Assembly (NCBI RefSeq): GCF_900113115.1 | Contig: NZ_FOOF01000007.1 | Coordinates: 1-64,000 of the forward strand | DNA: 64,000 bases | Reading direction: 5' to 3' | From: Duganella sp. CF458 | GTDB taxonomy: Bacteria; Pseudomonadota; Gammaproteobacteria; Burkholderiales; Burkholderiaceae_D | In this document: positions 33,665 to 43,760 of the stretch, piece after piece | How positions within the stretch are numbered: position 1 is the first letter of the stretch | How the letters are laid out: every line of letters starts with the position of its first letter | Made by a program: the position numbers and the translations under genes | The notes under the pieces: model-generated | Told to the model about the DNA's origin: nothing | The model's database searches: none | The model's input: only the letters and a program-made list of their open reading frames with translations

Positions 33665-34654
33665 TCAATGACGGGAGTCGGCGGGGGTGAGGCTGTCGGG
33701 GGTCTGCTCGGCGATGACGGCGGATTCGCTCTCGCTGCGGAAAGCGGTATTCCAGGCGTCCAGCCCGCCATGCAAGGGCTTGGCGCGCTTGTAGCCATGC
33801 GAATGGAGTTGTTTGGCCACCTTGGCGGCGGTCACATCGTTCGGGCAGCTGCAGTAGACGATGATGTGGCGATCCTTCGGCAAGGCCTTGATCACGGCCA
33901 ACGGATCGCTGGCGCCCACCAGCAGTGCCCCCGGCACTGGCGGGTCCAGCAATTGCGCGGTGGCGCTGCGGGCGTCGACCATCACCGGGTCGTGGCCGGA
34001 ATCGAGCAACTCCTTCAATTCGTCGATGCTGATGCGCTCGGTCTGCATCGCTTTCTGGAAGCGCCGGCGTTCGATGAACTTGGCCAGCACAAACAGGCCG
34101 AGCAGGATGGCCAGCACGCTCAGTGCGGTCGAGCCCATGGTCGACAGCACATCCAGTACTTTATCGACATCGGCATGGAAATAGGCGCCGATCAGCAAGC
34201 CGGTGGCGCTCCACAGCAAGCCGCCCAGCAAGCTGAACCCGAGGAACGTCGGCACGCCCGTCCCGAGCGCACCGGCCATCGGCGGCGCAATGGTATTGAA
34301 ACCCGGGATGAATTTGGCCACCACCATCGACTTCGGGCCCCATTTGCGGAAATTGTCTTCGGTCTGGCTGACGCAGTAATCGGGCGACAGCGAGATCTTG
34401 CACAGCAGCTTGAGGATGCGCTTGCCGAAACGGCGGCCGGCCCGGAACCAGAAGAAGTCGCTGAGCAGGCAAGCCAGCATGGCCACGCCCAGCACCACCG
34501 GGAACGACGCGCTATTGCTGTTATCGATGGCCAGCGCGCCGGCCACGATCAGCACTGGATAGGCAGGAATTGGCAACCCCATCTGTTCGACCAGCACCAC
34601 GGCAAAGACGATCAGGACACCATACTGCTGCAACAAGGTAATTAGGTTAGCCAT
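33665..34654 (-). CDS. DedA-family membrane protein fused to a rhodanese domain
   Basis: The product is 329 residues from the ATG at 34654; the frame continues upstream into the kinase gene. The N-terminal ~215 residues are a DedA/SNARE-associated (VTT) domain with several membrane helices. They carry the family's Phe-Arg-x-G and GxxxPxxR-like segments (FFWFRAGRRFGKRIL, VAKFIPGFNTIAPPMAGAL). DedA proteins act in membrane lipid (undecaprenyl- or glycerophospholipid) translocation. The cytoplasmic tail (~230-325) is a rhodanese domain with HIIVYCSCPNDVTAAKVA, whose CSCP loop supplies the active-site Cys. It follows the hybrid kinase gene by 29 bases. Confidence 0.88.
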   Translation of the reverse strand: MANLITLLQQYGVLIVFAVVLVEQMGLPIPAYPVLIVAGALAIDNSNSASFPVVLGVAMLACLLSDFFWFRAGRRFGKRILKLLCKISLSPDYCVSQTEDNFRKWGPKSMVVAKFIPGFNTIAPPMAGALGTGVPTFLGFSLLGGLLWSATGLLIGAYFHADVDKVLDVLSTMGSTALSVLAILLGLFVLAKFIERRRFQKAMQTERISIDELKELLDSGHDPVMVDARSATAQLLDPPVPGALLVGASDPLAVIKALPKDRHIIVYCSCPNDVTAAKVAKQLHSHGYKRAKPLHGGLDAWNTAFRSESESAVIAEQTPDSLTPADSRH

Positions 34655-34683
34655 AGTTCGTCTATGGTAGCGCAAAACCAGGG

Positions 34684-36906
34684 CTAAGGCAGGGCTCCTT
34701 CCACATACTGCACCGAGAGCTGCTGCTGCAGCATCCGGAACAGCTTGTCCTGTTCTACCGGCTTGTGCAGGAAATCGTCGGCCCCCGCCGCCTGGGCCCG
34801 CTGCCGCTCGCCACCGAAGGCCGATGCCGTCAGCAGCACCACGCGCGGCTGCGGCAGGCTGTGGTCGGCGCGCAGGCGGCGCGTCGCCTCCAGGCCGTCC
34901 AGCAGCGGCATGCGCCAATCCATCAAGACCAGCTCCGGCTGCGACTTGGCGATGGCGTCCAGCGCCTCGACGCCGTCCGCCGCCTCCTGCACGTCGAAGC
35001 CGGCCGGCACCAGCATGCTGCGCAACAGGTGGCGGCCTTCGACGCCGTCATCCACCACCAGGATGCGCCGGCCCTGGTGTATCGGCGCCAACTGCGGCAG
35101 GCGCGCCAGGGCTTGGTGCGCATCGGCTTCTGCCGCCTCGATGGTGAAGCGAAATACCGTCCCTTGCGCCGGCTGCGGCTCGGGCTCGACCTCCAGTTCG
35201 CCGCCCATGATGCGCACATACTGGCGCGAAATCGCCAAGCCCAGGCCAGGTTCCTCGGGCACGCCGCCCCGTCCCGCCCGCACGGCAAATGCCAGTCCAT
35301 GCCGGCCGCCCGGCAGGGCCGTGGGACAAAGGGACAGCGTCACCGTGCCTTCGCCCGCGAACTTAAGCGCATTGGCCACCAGGTTCAGCAGCACGTGGCG
35401 CACCTTGGCGCCATCCATCATCAAGGCGCGCGGCAAGGCCCCGCATTCGAGCTTCAGCGCGACCCCGGCCTGGGCGGCACGCTCGGCCACCATATCGCAT
35501 ACATCGCGCAGCAACTGCGCTACGTCGACCGCTTCACGGTGCAAGCTGACGCCGCCGGCTTCGATACGGGACAGTTCGAGGATATCGTTGATCAACGCCA
35601 GCAGATGCTGGCCGGAGCGATGGATGATCGCCGTATTGCGTTTTTCTTCGGCCGACATGGTGCTCGAATGCGCCATCAGGCGCGAAAAACCGATCACGGA
35701 GTTCAGCGGCGTGCGCAGTTCATGGCTCATGGTGGACAGGAACACGCTCTTGGCACGGCTGGCCGCCTGCGCTTCCGTCACCGCGTCCGACAGGGCTGCC
35801 GTGCGCTCGCTCACCAGCTCCTCCAGGTGGCTGCGGTGGCGCCGCAATTCCTGCTCGCTTTCGGTGGCCTCGGTCACGTCGATGCTGACGCCAACCATGC
35901 GCACCACCTTGCCTTGCCCGTCGCGGAACGAGCGCGCCATGGAACGCAGGTGGCGTAGCGTGCCGTCAGGACGGCGGATGCGGAACACCAGGGAAAAATC
36001 GCGCTCTCCGTTCAAGGCGGCCGCTACTTCGGCCCGTGCGCGCTCGCGGTCTTCCGGTATCACGCGCTCCAGCCATGCCTTGTAATTGCCGCCGCCCAGC
36101 CGTGTGCCCAGGCCATACTGGCGCATGATCTCGTCATCCTGCATCAATTCGTCGTAGATCACGTCCCAGTCCCAGATGCCGATGCAGGCAGCGCGGGTGG
36201 CGATGCTCAGGCGCTCTTCGCTTTCGCGCATGGAGCGGTAACGGCTGTCGAGCAGGGCCCACATCTTGTGAATGGACTCTTTCAGGGTGCGCAACTCGCC
36301 GTAGAACCAGGCATGTTGCGGCGTATCGCCCATGACGTACTGGCCGACCGCCTTCAACGGCCGCAGGATCATGAACCAGAGCAGGCCATACAGGCTGGTG
36401 ACCAATACCGCCGCCAGCACCAGGATCGCCACCAGGTTGGAGCGCCGCTGGTCCTGCAAGGCCTGGCGCATATAGGCAGTCGTTGCGAAGACCTTGATGG
36501 TGCCGATGGTGGCGCCATCGACAATGACCGGGCGCTGCGCCACCAGCATGTCCGGCGTGGTCGCCAACGGCAGGCTGGTTTCCAGTTTGTCGCCGGCGCC
36601 GCGCTGCACCACCTGTTCGCGCTTGCTGCCCGTGCCGTACAACACAATGGCATGCAGGTCGCGCTGGTTCATGCTGGCGCGCATGATGGATAAGACCTGC
36701 TTGTCGTCGAAGTTCCAGGCCGGCAGGGCCACGCCCAGCGCAAGCTGGTCGGCACTGATATTCAGGACGCGCTGCAGCTCCTGCCAGCGCTTGCTGCTCT
36801 CGGTGGTGTAGGAATAGGCGGCGAATACCAGCAGCACGGCGCTGACGATGGTGGTCAACGACACGCTTACCAGTAATGCGATGGAGGCAACTTTGTTCGA
36901 ACGCAA
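34684..36906 (-). CDS. Hybrid histidine kinase with degenerate ATP-binding domain
   Basis: The product is about 740 residues from a TTG at 36906, seven bases after GGAGCAGG. An ATG at 37047 would overlap the ABC gene and add a non-native-looking leader. Two membrane helices (SIALLVSVSLTTIVSAVLLVF; ILVLAAVLVTSLYGLLWFMIL) flank a periplasmic sensor of ~130 residues. A PAS/PAC domain (DWDVIYDEL to VRMVGVSIDVTE), HisKA (STMSHELRTPLNSVIGFSRL, His ~393), an ATPase-like domain and a receiver (LVLMDWRMPLLDG, Asp ~662) follow. The N box (NLVANALKF) is kept. The G1 Asp is lost (VRAGRGGVPEE) and the ATP lid is deleted, so autophosphorylation is doubtful. Confidence 0.85.
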   Translation of the reverse strand: MRSNKVASIALLVSVSLTTIVSAVLLVFAAYSYTTESSKRWQELQRVLNISADQLALGVALPAWNFDDKQVLSIMRASMNQRDLHAIVLYGTGSKREQVVQRGAGDKLETSLPLATTPDMLVAQRPVIVDGATIGTIKVFATTAYMRQALQDQRRSNLVAILVLAAVLVTSLYGLLWFMILRPLKAVGQYVMGDTPQHAWFYGELRTLKESIHKMWALLDSRYRSMRESEERLSIATRAACIGIWDWDVIYDELMQDDEIMRQYGLGTRLGGGNYKAWLERVIPEDRERARAEVAAALNGERDFSLVFRIRRPDGTLRHLRSMARSFRDGQGKVVRMVGVSIDVTEATESEQELRRHRSHLEELVSERTAALSDAVTEAQAASRAKSVFLSTMSHELRTPLNSVIGFSRLMAHSSTMSAEEKRNTAIIHRSGQHLLALINDILELSRIEAGGVSLHREAVDVAQLLRDVCDMVAERAAQAGVALKLECGALPRALMMDGAKVRHVLLNLVANALKFAGEGTVTLSLCPTALPGGRHGLAFAVRAGRGGVPEEPGLGLAISRQYVRIMGGELEVEPEPQPAQGTVFRFTIEAAEADAHQALARLPQLAPIHQGRRILVVDDGVEGRHLLRSMLVPAGFDVQEAADGVEALDAIAKSQPELVLMDWRMPLLDGLEATRRLRADHSLPQPRVVLLTASAFGGERQRAQAAGADDFLHKPVEQDKLFRMLQQQLSVQYVEGALP

Positions 36907-36976
36907 AGACCTGCTCCGGTCGGGGCGCCACGGTTTGCAGCACGGATGTCCAGTGTGCCAGCTTTGCAGGGGGCGA

Positions 36977-38650
36977 TCAAGCCGCCCCGGGGATGGCCGC
37001 CAGCAGCGAACGCGTATAAGGATGCCGGGGGTTGCGATACAGTTCATCGGAATCGGCCATTTCCACCACTTCCCCCTGATGCATCACCATCACCTGGTCC
37101 GAGATGTACTTCACCACCGACAGGTCGTGCGAGATGAAGATATAGGACAGGCCGAACTCGTCCTGCAGGTCCTGCAGCAGGTTCAGCACCTGCGCCTGCA
37201 CCGACACGTCCAGCGCCGACACCGATTCGTCGCACACCAGGATTTCCGGCCTCATGGTCAGGCAGCGCGCGATCGCGATGCGCTGCCGCTGGCCGCCGGA
37301 GAATTCGTGCGGATAGCGGTGGTAGGCCTGCTGCGGCAGTCCGACCCGCTCCAGCAGCGCCAGCGCCAGTTGCGTGCGCTCGGCGTCGCTGGCGCCGATG
37401 GCATGCAGCCGCATCGGCTCCAGCAGGATCTGGCCCACCGTGAAGCGCGGGTTCAGCGAGGCATACGGATTCTGGAAAATGATCTGGATGCGCCGCTTGA
37501 ACGGCTGGAATTCCTTCGCGCTCAGGGCCAGCAGGTCGCGCCCTTGGTACAGGGCGCTGCCGCCGCTGGCCTGGTGCAGGCGCAGCAAGGTCAGGCCGAC
37601 GGTGGACTTGCCGCTACCCGATTCGCCCACCACGCCCAGCGTCTTGCCGCGCGCCAGCTTGAACGACACGCCTTTGACAGCCTGGAATTCGCGCTTGCCG
37701 AACAGGCCTTCGCGCAGCCAGAAGCTCTTTTTCAAGCCCTGCACGTCGAGCACGATGTCGTCATCGGGCGCGCTGCCCCGCGCGCGCTGCGGCTGCTGCC
37801 CGGCGGCGCCCAAGCGCCCTTCCATGTAGTCGTCGATGACCGGCAGCCGGGCCGGGCGCGCATCGAGCGATGGCCGGCAATGCAGCAATGCGCTGGTGTA
37901 CAGGTCTTGCGGTTGCGCGAACACCGTGCGCGCGTCGCCCGTTTCACGCACTTCGCCATGGCGCATCACGATGACTTCATCGGCGATCTCCGCCACCAGG
38001 CCCAGGTCGTGGGTGATGAACAGCACCGACATCCTGTGCTTCTTCTGCAGGCCGGCGATCAGCTCCATGATCTGCTTCTGGATCGTCACATCCAGCGCGG
38101 TGGTCGGTTCGTCGGCGATCAGCAGCTTGGGCTTGCAGGCAATGGCCATGGCAATCATCACACGCTGTTGCTGCCCGCCCGACATCTGGCTCGGGTAGGC
38201 ATCGATCCTGGATGCCGGGTCGGGGATGCCGACCTCCTCCAGCAATTCCAAGGTGCGGGTACGGGCGCTGCGCTGGTCCATGCCCATGTGCAGCCGCAGC
38301 ACCTCGCTGATCTGGGCGCCGACGGTGAACACGGGGTTCAGCGAGGACATCGGCTCCTGGAAGATCATCGCGATCTCCCTGCCGCACATGGCCCGCCGTT
38401 CGGCGGCCGACTGGCGCAACACTTCGCGGCCTTCGAACAGCACGCTGCTCTGTCCGTCGATCAAGGTCGTCTGCGGCGGCAGCAAGCCCATGACGGCCAG
38501 TGAACTGACCGACTTGCCGCTGCCCGATTCCCCCACCAGGGCCACCGTGCGGTTGTGCGGGACGTCGAAGGAAATGCCTTTCACCGCTTCGACGCTATTC
38601 TTCTTGTCGATGCGGAAGCGGATGCGCAAGTTACGGACTTGTAGCAGCAT
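36977..38650 (-). CDS. Oligopeptide-type ABC transporter, double ATPase subunit
   Basis: The product is 557 residues with two complete nucleotide-binding domains. NBD1 has Walker A GESGSGKS (~38), Q-loop [12 protein letters not shown], signature MSGGQQQR and Walker [16 protein letters not shown]2 has GESGSGKST (~317), [20 protein letters not shown] and [12 protein letters not shown]. Each is followed by the oligopeptide-type C-terminal tail ([16 protein letters not shown]). This is the DppD-DppF (YejF/GsiA-like) fusion. It powers import through the two permeases encoded upstream; its ATG lies one base after the permease stop (TGACATG). Confidence 0.93.
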   Translation of the reverse strand: MLLQVRNLRIRFRIDKKNSVEAVKGISFDVPHNRTVALVGESGSGKSVSSLAVMGLLPPQTTLIDGQSSVLFEGREVLRQSAAERRAMCGREIAMIFQEPMSSLNPVFTVGAQISEVLRLHMGMDQRSARTRTLELLEEVGIPDPASRIDAYPSQMSGGQQQRVMIAMAIACKPKLLIADEPTTALDVTIQKQIMELIAGLQKKHRMSVLFITHDLGLVAEIADEVIVMRHGEVRETGDARTVFAQPQDLYTSALLHCRPSLDARPARLPVIDDYMEGRLGAAGQQPQRARGSAPDDDIVLDVQGLKKSFWLREGLFGKREFQAVKGVSFKLARGKTLGVVGESGSGKSTVGLTLLRLHQASGGSALYQGRDLLALSAKEFQPFKRRIQIIFQNPYASLNPRFTVGQILLEPMRLHAIGASDAERTQLALALLERVGLPQQAYHRYPHEFSGGQRQRIAIARCLTMRPEILVCDESVSALDVSVQAQVLNLLQDLQDEFGLSYIFISHDLSVVKYISDQVMVMHQGEVVEMADSDELYRNPRHPYTRSLLAAIPGAA

Positions 38651-38651
38651 G

Positions 38652-39671
38652 TCACTTCACCTTCGGGTCGAGCGCGTCGCGCAATGCGTCGGCAAACAGC
38701 GAGAAGGCCGTCACCAGCAAGGCCATGGCGCTGGCGGCCGCGGCGAGCTGCCACCATTTGCCCAGGATCAGCTCATTCTGCGCCTCGTTCAGCATCGAAC
38801 CCCAGCTCACCACGCCGACCGGCACGCCGAAGCCGAGGAAGGACAGGATCACTTCGGCCTTGATGAAGCCAACCACCAGGATCGACAGCTGCACCAGCGC
38901 CACGTGACTGACGTTCGGGAAAATGTGACTGAACATCTTGCGCCAGGCCGAGGCGCCAATGGCGTCGGCCGCCATCACGTATTCACGCGCCTTGTGCTTG
39001 ATGTACTCGGCCCGGATCAGGCGGTAAGGTCCGGTCCAACCGGTCAGGCCCAGGATCATGACGATCGTCAGCACGCCCTTCTGCTGCAATACCGCCGCCA
39101 CGGTCAGGATCATCAGGATCGACGGAATCGCGGTGAACACGTTGTAGAACCAGTTGAAGAAGTCATCCACCATGCCGCCGTAAAAGCCGGAGAACGCACC
39201 GAACAGCGTGCCGAGGCCGACCGCCAGCGTAGCCGCCGCCAGCCCGACCACGATGGAGGTCTCGCCGCCCTTGATGGTCTTACGGACGATGTCGTGGCCC
39301 CATTTGTCGGCGCCGAACAGCAGGCTTGGCGCCCGCCCGGCTGCCGGTTCGGCAACGGCCTTGCCCAAGCTGGCGCGCAGCTCGCGCAAGTCTTCGGCCA
39401 ATGGATCGAATTCGTTGGCGGGAGGCACAGCGTTGGCGACACCTGGCGCGGCTGGCGTCGCCAGCGTGGCGTGCGGCGCGACAAACGCCGGCGGCGCGTA
39501 GTTCACTGCGACCTCTTCTTCCCAGTCAGCGGCGACCAGACCGGTAGCGGAAGCCGCGAGCAAGAACAGGAAGACAGCCACCACGGCCAGCGCCGTCATG
39601 GCCACACGGTCCGCTCGCAAGCGGCGCCAAGCCAAGGTCCACAAGCCGGCGGAATCATGAAATGCGTGCAT
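38652..39671 (-). CDS. Oligopeptide-type ABC transporter permease (DppC/YejE-like)
   Basis: The product is 339 residues. After one N-terminal membrane helix (ALAVVAVFLFLLAASATGL) there is a periplasmic insert (~45-125) rich in Ala/Pro. The DppC-type transmembrane domain with SIVVGLAAATLAVGLGTLFG and the EAA loop (YVMAADAIGASAWRKMFSHIFPNV) follows. YejE-type permeases have such a periplasmic insert. It contacts the ATPase through the EAA loop. It lies nine bases after the other permease gene and one base before the ATPase gene. Confidence 0.9.
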   Translation of the reverse strand: MHAFHDSAGLWTLAWRRLRADRVAMTALAVVAVFLFLLAASATGLVAADWEEEVAVNYAPPAFVAPHATLATPAAPGVANAVPPANEFDPLAEDLRELRASLGKAVAEPAAGRAPSLLFGADKWGHDIVRKTIKGGETSIVVGLAAATLAVGLGTLFGAFSGFYGGMVDDFFNWFYNVFTAIPSILMILTVAAVLQQKGVLTIVMILGLTGWTGPYRLIRAEYIKHKAREYVMAADAIGASAWRKMFSHIFPNVSHVALVQLSILVVGFIKAEVILSFLGFGVPVGVVSWGSMLNEAQNELILGKWWQLAAAASAMALLVTAFSLFADALRDALDPKVK

Positions 39672-39680
39672 GTGCGGTCC

Positions 39681-40616
39681 TTACTTGAGCTGTACACGCG
39701 GATCGACAGCCTGGTACAGCAAATCGGTCAGCAAGTTGAACACCATGGTGGCCACCGCAACGTAGACGGTAATCGCCTTGATGACCGGGAAATCGGATCG
39801 CTCCACCGCCAGGATCACCTCGCGCCCGATGCCGGGGATGCCGAAGAAGCGCTCCAGCAGGAAGGCGCCGATCAGCATCGCCGGCAGGCTCGCCATCACA
39901 TGGGTAATGATCGGGATCGCCGCATTGCGCAACACGTGCACCCACATCACGCGCCGCTCGGGCAGGCCCTTGGCGCGCGCCGTGCGCACATAGTCCTGCC
40001 CCACCTCGTCCAGCACGAAGCTGCGGTACAGGCGCAAGGTCGGCGCCAGCGAAACGGCCAGGCCAATCAGGATAGGCAGCGCCGCAAAGCGCAGGTTCTC
40101 CAGCAAGCCGGCCCCCCAACCCTGCACCGGGAACAGGCCGGCCCGGTATGCCAGCCAATACTGGAACACGATGATGTAGACCAGGATGGAAATCGACATG
40201 CCTATCGTGCAAGCCACCATCACCGCACGGTCGGTCAGCGTGCCGCGCACAAAAGCCACCGCCAACGCCAGCGCTATGCCAAGCACGGTCTCGAGCAAGG
40301 TCAGCGGCACCAGCACGGTCAGCGAGGGCCCCAGGCGGGACGTGATGATGTCCGCTACCGGCTCCCCCGTGGCCCAGCTCTGGCCAAAGTCGAAAGTCGC
40401 AACCTGCTTCAGGAAAATGCCTAACTGGACATACCAAGGCTGGTCCACGCCGAGCTGGCGGCGAATATTGTCAATGCTGGCAGCATCGGACATTTTGCCT
40501 GCCAGGATGAACGCGGGGTCGCCGCCGACCCAGTTAAACAGCAGGAATACCAGTAACACCACACCCAGCAAAGTCGGCGCCATCTGCCCGGTGCGGCGTA
40601 TGAAATATGAAATCAT
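39681..40616 (-). CDS. Oligopeptide-type ABC transporter permease (DppB/YejB-like)
   Basis: The product is about 311 residues if translation starts at the ATG at 40616 (MISYFIRRTGQMAPTLLG), which fits DppB N-termini. An ATG at 40736 is open but adds 40 non-homologous-looking residues. Neither has a well-spaced ribosome-binding site. The features are FLLFNWVGGDPAFILAG, LGVDQPWYVQLGIFL, FGQSWATGEPV and the EAA loop VRTARAKGLPERRVMWVHVLRNA. It has six membrane helices. It is first in the ABC operon and diverges from the first TonB receptor gene. No substrate-binding protein gene is present nearby. Confidence 0.88.
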   Translation of the reverse strand: MISYFIRRTGQMAPTLLGVVLLVFLLFNWVGGDPAFILAGKMSDAASIDNIRRQLGVDQPWYVQLGIFLKQVATFDFGQSWATGEPVADIITSRLGPSLTVLVPLTLLETVLGIALALAVAFVRGTLTDRAVMVACTIGMSISILVYIIVFQYWLAYRAGLFPVQGWGAGLLENLRFAALPILIGLAVSLAPTLRLYRSFVLDEVGQDYVRTARAKGLPERRVMWVHVLRNAAIPIITHVMASLPAMLIGAFLLERFFGIPGIGREVILAVERSDFPVIKAITVYVAVATMVFNLLTDLLYQAVDPRVQLK

Positions 40617-40842
40617 TCCTGGCAAGAAACTTTTAAGTGATTCACGTAGCAACGTTTCATAAATGAGACGGATCTTCGGAAAAGTGTATCGTCCGCCAAT
40701 TTCTAATTGACGCAATGTTAGCCGAACTGCTCTCATCTTTCCCGAAAGGAATCATCGGGATGGTTCCTTCCAATGGGAGCGCGAAAGCAGTAGTCAATAG
40801 CTGTAGCTCGTCTTTTTATGCCAAATTATTGGAGATAGCAAC

Positions 40843-43623
40843 ATGATGGAAAAAATTATGGCCCGTTCCGTACGGCTGGTGTGCGCCGGCGGCATGCTCG
40901 CCACCATGGCCGCACCGGCCTTTGCCCAGGAAGCCCCGGCGCCGATGCAGCGTGTGGAAGTGACCGGTTCGAGCATCAAGCGGGCGTCCCAGGAAACGGC
41001 GTCGCCCATCCAGGTCATCAGCAAGGAAGACCTGATGAAGTCCGGCAAATCCACCGTGGCCGAATACCTGCAGACCCTGACCGTTGACGGCGCAGGCTCG
41101 CTGCCGACCGGCTTCGGCAACGGCTTCGCCGCTGGCTCCACTGCCATTTCCCTGCGCGGCCTGGGTGCGACGTCGACCCTGGTATTGCTGAACGGGCGCC
41201 GCATGGCACCGTTTGCGCGTGCCGACGATGGCCAGAAGAGCTTCACCGACCTGTCCACGGTACCGATGCAGATCGTCGAACGCATTGAAATCCTGAAAGA
41301 CGGCGCTTCCTCCACCTATGGCGCAGACGCGATCGCCGGCGTGGTCAACATCATCCTGCGCAAAGACTTCGAGGGCCTGCAGCTCAAAGGCGATACCGGC
41401 TGGTCACGCTACCAGGACGGCAAGCAGAACAAGGCTTCCATCACCTACGGCCTGGGCAACCTGGACGACAACAAGTTCAACTGGGTCGTCAATGCCGAGT
41501 TCTTCGATTCCGACCGCCTCAAGAACAGCGACCGCAAGGAGCGCGCCCACATCGGCAAGGGCGATCTGCGCCCGTACGGCTTCCCGGTCGGTACCCAGTT
41601 CGCAGGCGGCTATATCGCCGGCAACAACAACGCTTCGGCAGGCCCTGCCGGCGCGATTCGCAACCCGGCCACCCTGGATTACGTCGGCCTGCCTGGCTGC
41701 TCCACGCTGAGCGCGACCCAGGACCAGACCGGTGCCAACGGCGGCTGCCTGTGGCACCAGGATCAGTTCCGCGACATGCAGCCGGAGATCGAATCGGTCA
41801 ACCTGTACACCCGCGGCACCTGGCAAGTGAACGACAACACCCAGGTGTATGCCGAAGTCGGCTACTCGAAGCGCGATACCGCCTTCACCCTGACCCCGCC
41901 ATCGATCACCCCGACCGTGGCTTTCCCGCCGAACGCCGCCAACCCGCTGGGCTTTGTCAACTACGGTGCGCTGGCACTGATGGGCGCCAACCACCCGCAA
42001 AATCCATATGGCGTCGCAACCCGCGTGCGCTACACCGCATTCGACATCGGCCCAAGCACCCGCTCGGCCAACAACGAATTCAACCGCTTCGTGTTGGGCG
42101 TCAAGGGTTCGTTCGCAGGCTGGGATTACGACGCTGGCCTGACGCACTCCAAGTCCAAGCTGCACCTGGACTACAGCAATATGTTGAACCTGAACGTGCT
42201 GCGTACGGCGATGAGCGACCCGACCAAGTACGGCTGGTATTACATTGGCACCGAGGCCAGCAAGAACTCGGCGGCCCTGTACTCTGCCCTGGTCACCAGC
42301 GCCACCTCGGATTCGACCACCAAGCTGGACGTGGTCGACTTCCACGCGTCGCGTGAACTGTTCGCCCTGCCAGGCGGCAACCTGGGCCTGGCAGTCGGCG
42401 CCGAACACCGCCGCGAAAAGCTGGAGAATCCATCGCTGACCGGCTCCATCGACGGCTCGATCAATTCTTCCTACGTGGCAGCCTTTGGCGACAACAAGGT
42501 ATCGGCAGTCTTCGCCGAACTGGCCGCACCGGTACTGAAAGGCCTGGAATTGAGCGCGGCCGTACGTTATGACAAGTACGACAGCTTCAACTCCACCACG
42601 CCTAAAGCCGGCTTCAAGTGGACCCCGGTCAAGTCCTTCGCCCTGCGCGGTACGTACACCGAAGGCTTCCGCGCTCCCGGCCCAGCGGAAGGTTCGCCAC
42701 TGTCGCAATCGACTGGCACCTCGACTGTGCGCGACCCGATCCGTTGCCCGGGCGGCACCCCGGCAGCCGGCGGCGCTACCGCCACCGATTGCGCGATCCC
42801 CGTTGCAGCCGTCAAAGTAGGCAGCGCCGCCCTGAAGCCTGAGACCTCCAAAGGTTCCACCCTGGGTATCGTGTGGGATCCGTTCGACGGCACCAGCCTG
42901 GCGTTGGATGCGTGGAAGATCAAGCGTTCCGACGAGATCAACCCGCTGCCATACAACGAAGCCGCTGCCCTGCCGACCGCCATCCGTAACGACAACAACC
43001 TGGTCGTCAACGGCGTAGCAATCCCTGGCACCGGCACCCTGGTACTGACCCAGGCGCCATACCGCAACTCCAGCTTCACCGAAGTGAGCGGCATTGACCT
43101 GGACATCAAGCAGCGCATCCGCCTGGGCGAGTACGGCCGCGCAACCGTGGGCTTCGTCTGGACCCACACCGCATCCTGGAAGCGTCACGAGTCCGCCACC
43201 ACCGTCTACCAGTTCAACGGTACCCACGGCAACTGCGATACCTCGAATTGCGCCGGTACGCCTAAGAACAAGATGAACCTGAATGCATCGTGGGACTATC
43301 GCGACTTGAACGTTGCCGGTATCGTCAATTACCGCGACAGCATGGACAATGTCCTGTTCGCTGGCGACCTGTGCGCCTCCAAGCTGGCCAACGGCCAGCC
43401 AGGCACCAACGGTTGCAAGATCGCATCGTTCACCACGCTGGACCTGTCGGCGCGCTACAACGTGAACAAGCAGTTCACGGTGTTCGCTTCGATCAACAAC
43501 GTGACCGACAAGATCGCTCCGCTGGACCCGCTGACCTACGGTGGCATGAGCTATAACCCGATGGACGCTTCCGGCGCGATTGGCCGTTACTTCAAGCTGG
43601 GCGCCCAGTACAAGTTCTTCTAA
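40843..43623 (+). CDS. TonB-dependent receptor 1
   Basis: The product is 926 residues, with GGAG eight bases before the ATG. The signal peptide ends AAPAFAQ. The TonB-box/plug entry RVEVTGSSIKR is followed by the plug domain (ISLRGLGATSTLVLLNGRRM, RIEILKDGASSTYGADAIAGVVNIIL) and a beta-barrel with KAGFKWTPVKSFALRGTYTEGFRAP. The last strand is GRYFKLGAQYKFF. Surface loops contain several Cys pairs (GCSTL/GGCLW, RCPGG/TDCAIP, NCDTSNC), likely loop disulfides. It imports a large or scarce ligand through the outer membrane using TonB energy; the ligand is unknown. It diverges from the peptide-type ABC importer, suggesting a joint path. Confidence 0.92.
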   Translation: MMEKIMARSVRLVCAGGMLATMAAPAFAQEAPAPMQRVEVTGSSIKRASQETASPIQVISKEDLMKSGKSTVAEYLQTLTVDGAGSLPTGFGNGFAAGSTAISLRGLGATSTLVLLNGRRMAPFARADDGQKSFTDLSTVPMQIVERIEILKDGASSTYGADAIAGVVNIILRKDFEGLQLKGDTGWSRYQDGKQNKASITYGLGNLDDNKFNWVVNAEFFDSDRLKNSDRKERAHIGKGDLRPYGFPVGTQFAGGYIAGNNNASAGPAGAIRNPATLDYVGLPGCSTLSATQDQTGANGGCLWHQDQFRDMQPEIESVNLYTRGTWQVNDNTQVYAEVGYSKRDTAFTLTPPSITPTVAFPPNAANPLGFVNYGALALMGANHPQNPYGVATRVRYTAFDIGPSTRSANNEFNRFVLGVKGSFAGWDYDAGLTHSKSKLHLDYSNMLNLNVLRTAMSDPTKYGWYYIGTEASKNSAALYSALVTSATSDSTTKLDVVDFHASRELFALPGGNLGLAVGAEHRREKLENPSLTGSIDGSINSSYVAAFGDNKVSAVFAELAAPVLKGLELSAAVRYDKYDSFNSTTPKAGFKWTPVKSFALRGTYTEGFRAPGPAEGSPLSQSTGTSTVRDPIRCPGGTPAAGGATATDCAIPVAAVKVGSAALKPETSKGSTLGIVWDPFDGTSLALDAWKIKRSDEINPLPYNEAAALPTAIRNDNNLVVNGVAIPGTGTLVLTQAPYRNSSFTEVSGIDLDIKQRIRLGEYGRATVGFVWTHTASWKRHESATTVYQFNGTHGNCDTSNCAGTPKNKMNLNASWDYRDLNVAGIVNYRDSMDNVLFAGDLCASKLANGQPGTNGCKIASFTTLDLSARYNVNKQFTVFASINNVTDKIAPLDPLTYGGMSYNPMDASGAIGRYFKLGAQYKFF

Positions 43624-43646
43624 GCCGCCTGGCTGGGAGCACTCCA

Positions 43647-43673
43647 AAACGGCACTTCGGTGCCGTTTTTTTT
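43647..43673 (+). terminator. Terminator of receptor 1
   Basis: ACGGCAC, a TTCG loop, GTGCCGT and a T-run of eight follow the stop at 43623 by about 25 bases. Confidence 0.88.
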
Positions 43674-43740
43674 CGCCCTAGCGGGTTTTTTCTCCAGTTG
43701 TGTACACAAGTCGATTGTTTCCAAACAGTTACAAAGCGAA

Positions 43741-43760
43741 CCATACACTTCCAAACGACC
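43741..43760 (+). promoter_or_regulatory. Shared receptor-upstream motif, forward copy
   Basis: CCATACACTTCCAAACGACC lies 237 bases before the receptor 2 start. A near-identical sequence in opposite orientation stands before receptor 4 (50068-50089). It is a candidate binding site for a common regulator. Confidence 0.45.

Noticed and set aside
36906-37047. ATG at 37047 as the start of the hybrid kinase
   Set aside because: It would overlap the ABC ATPase gene by 71 bases and add a Pro/Arg/Cys-rich extension; the TTG at 36906 has a well-placed GGAG and opens on a normal membrane helix.
36977-40616. Naming the ABC operon yejBEF (microcin C importer)
   Set aside because: The subunit layout fits, but no YejA-like binding protein is present and other peptide or glycoside importers share this layout.
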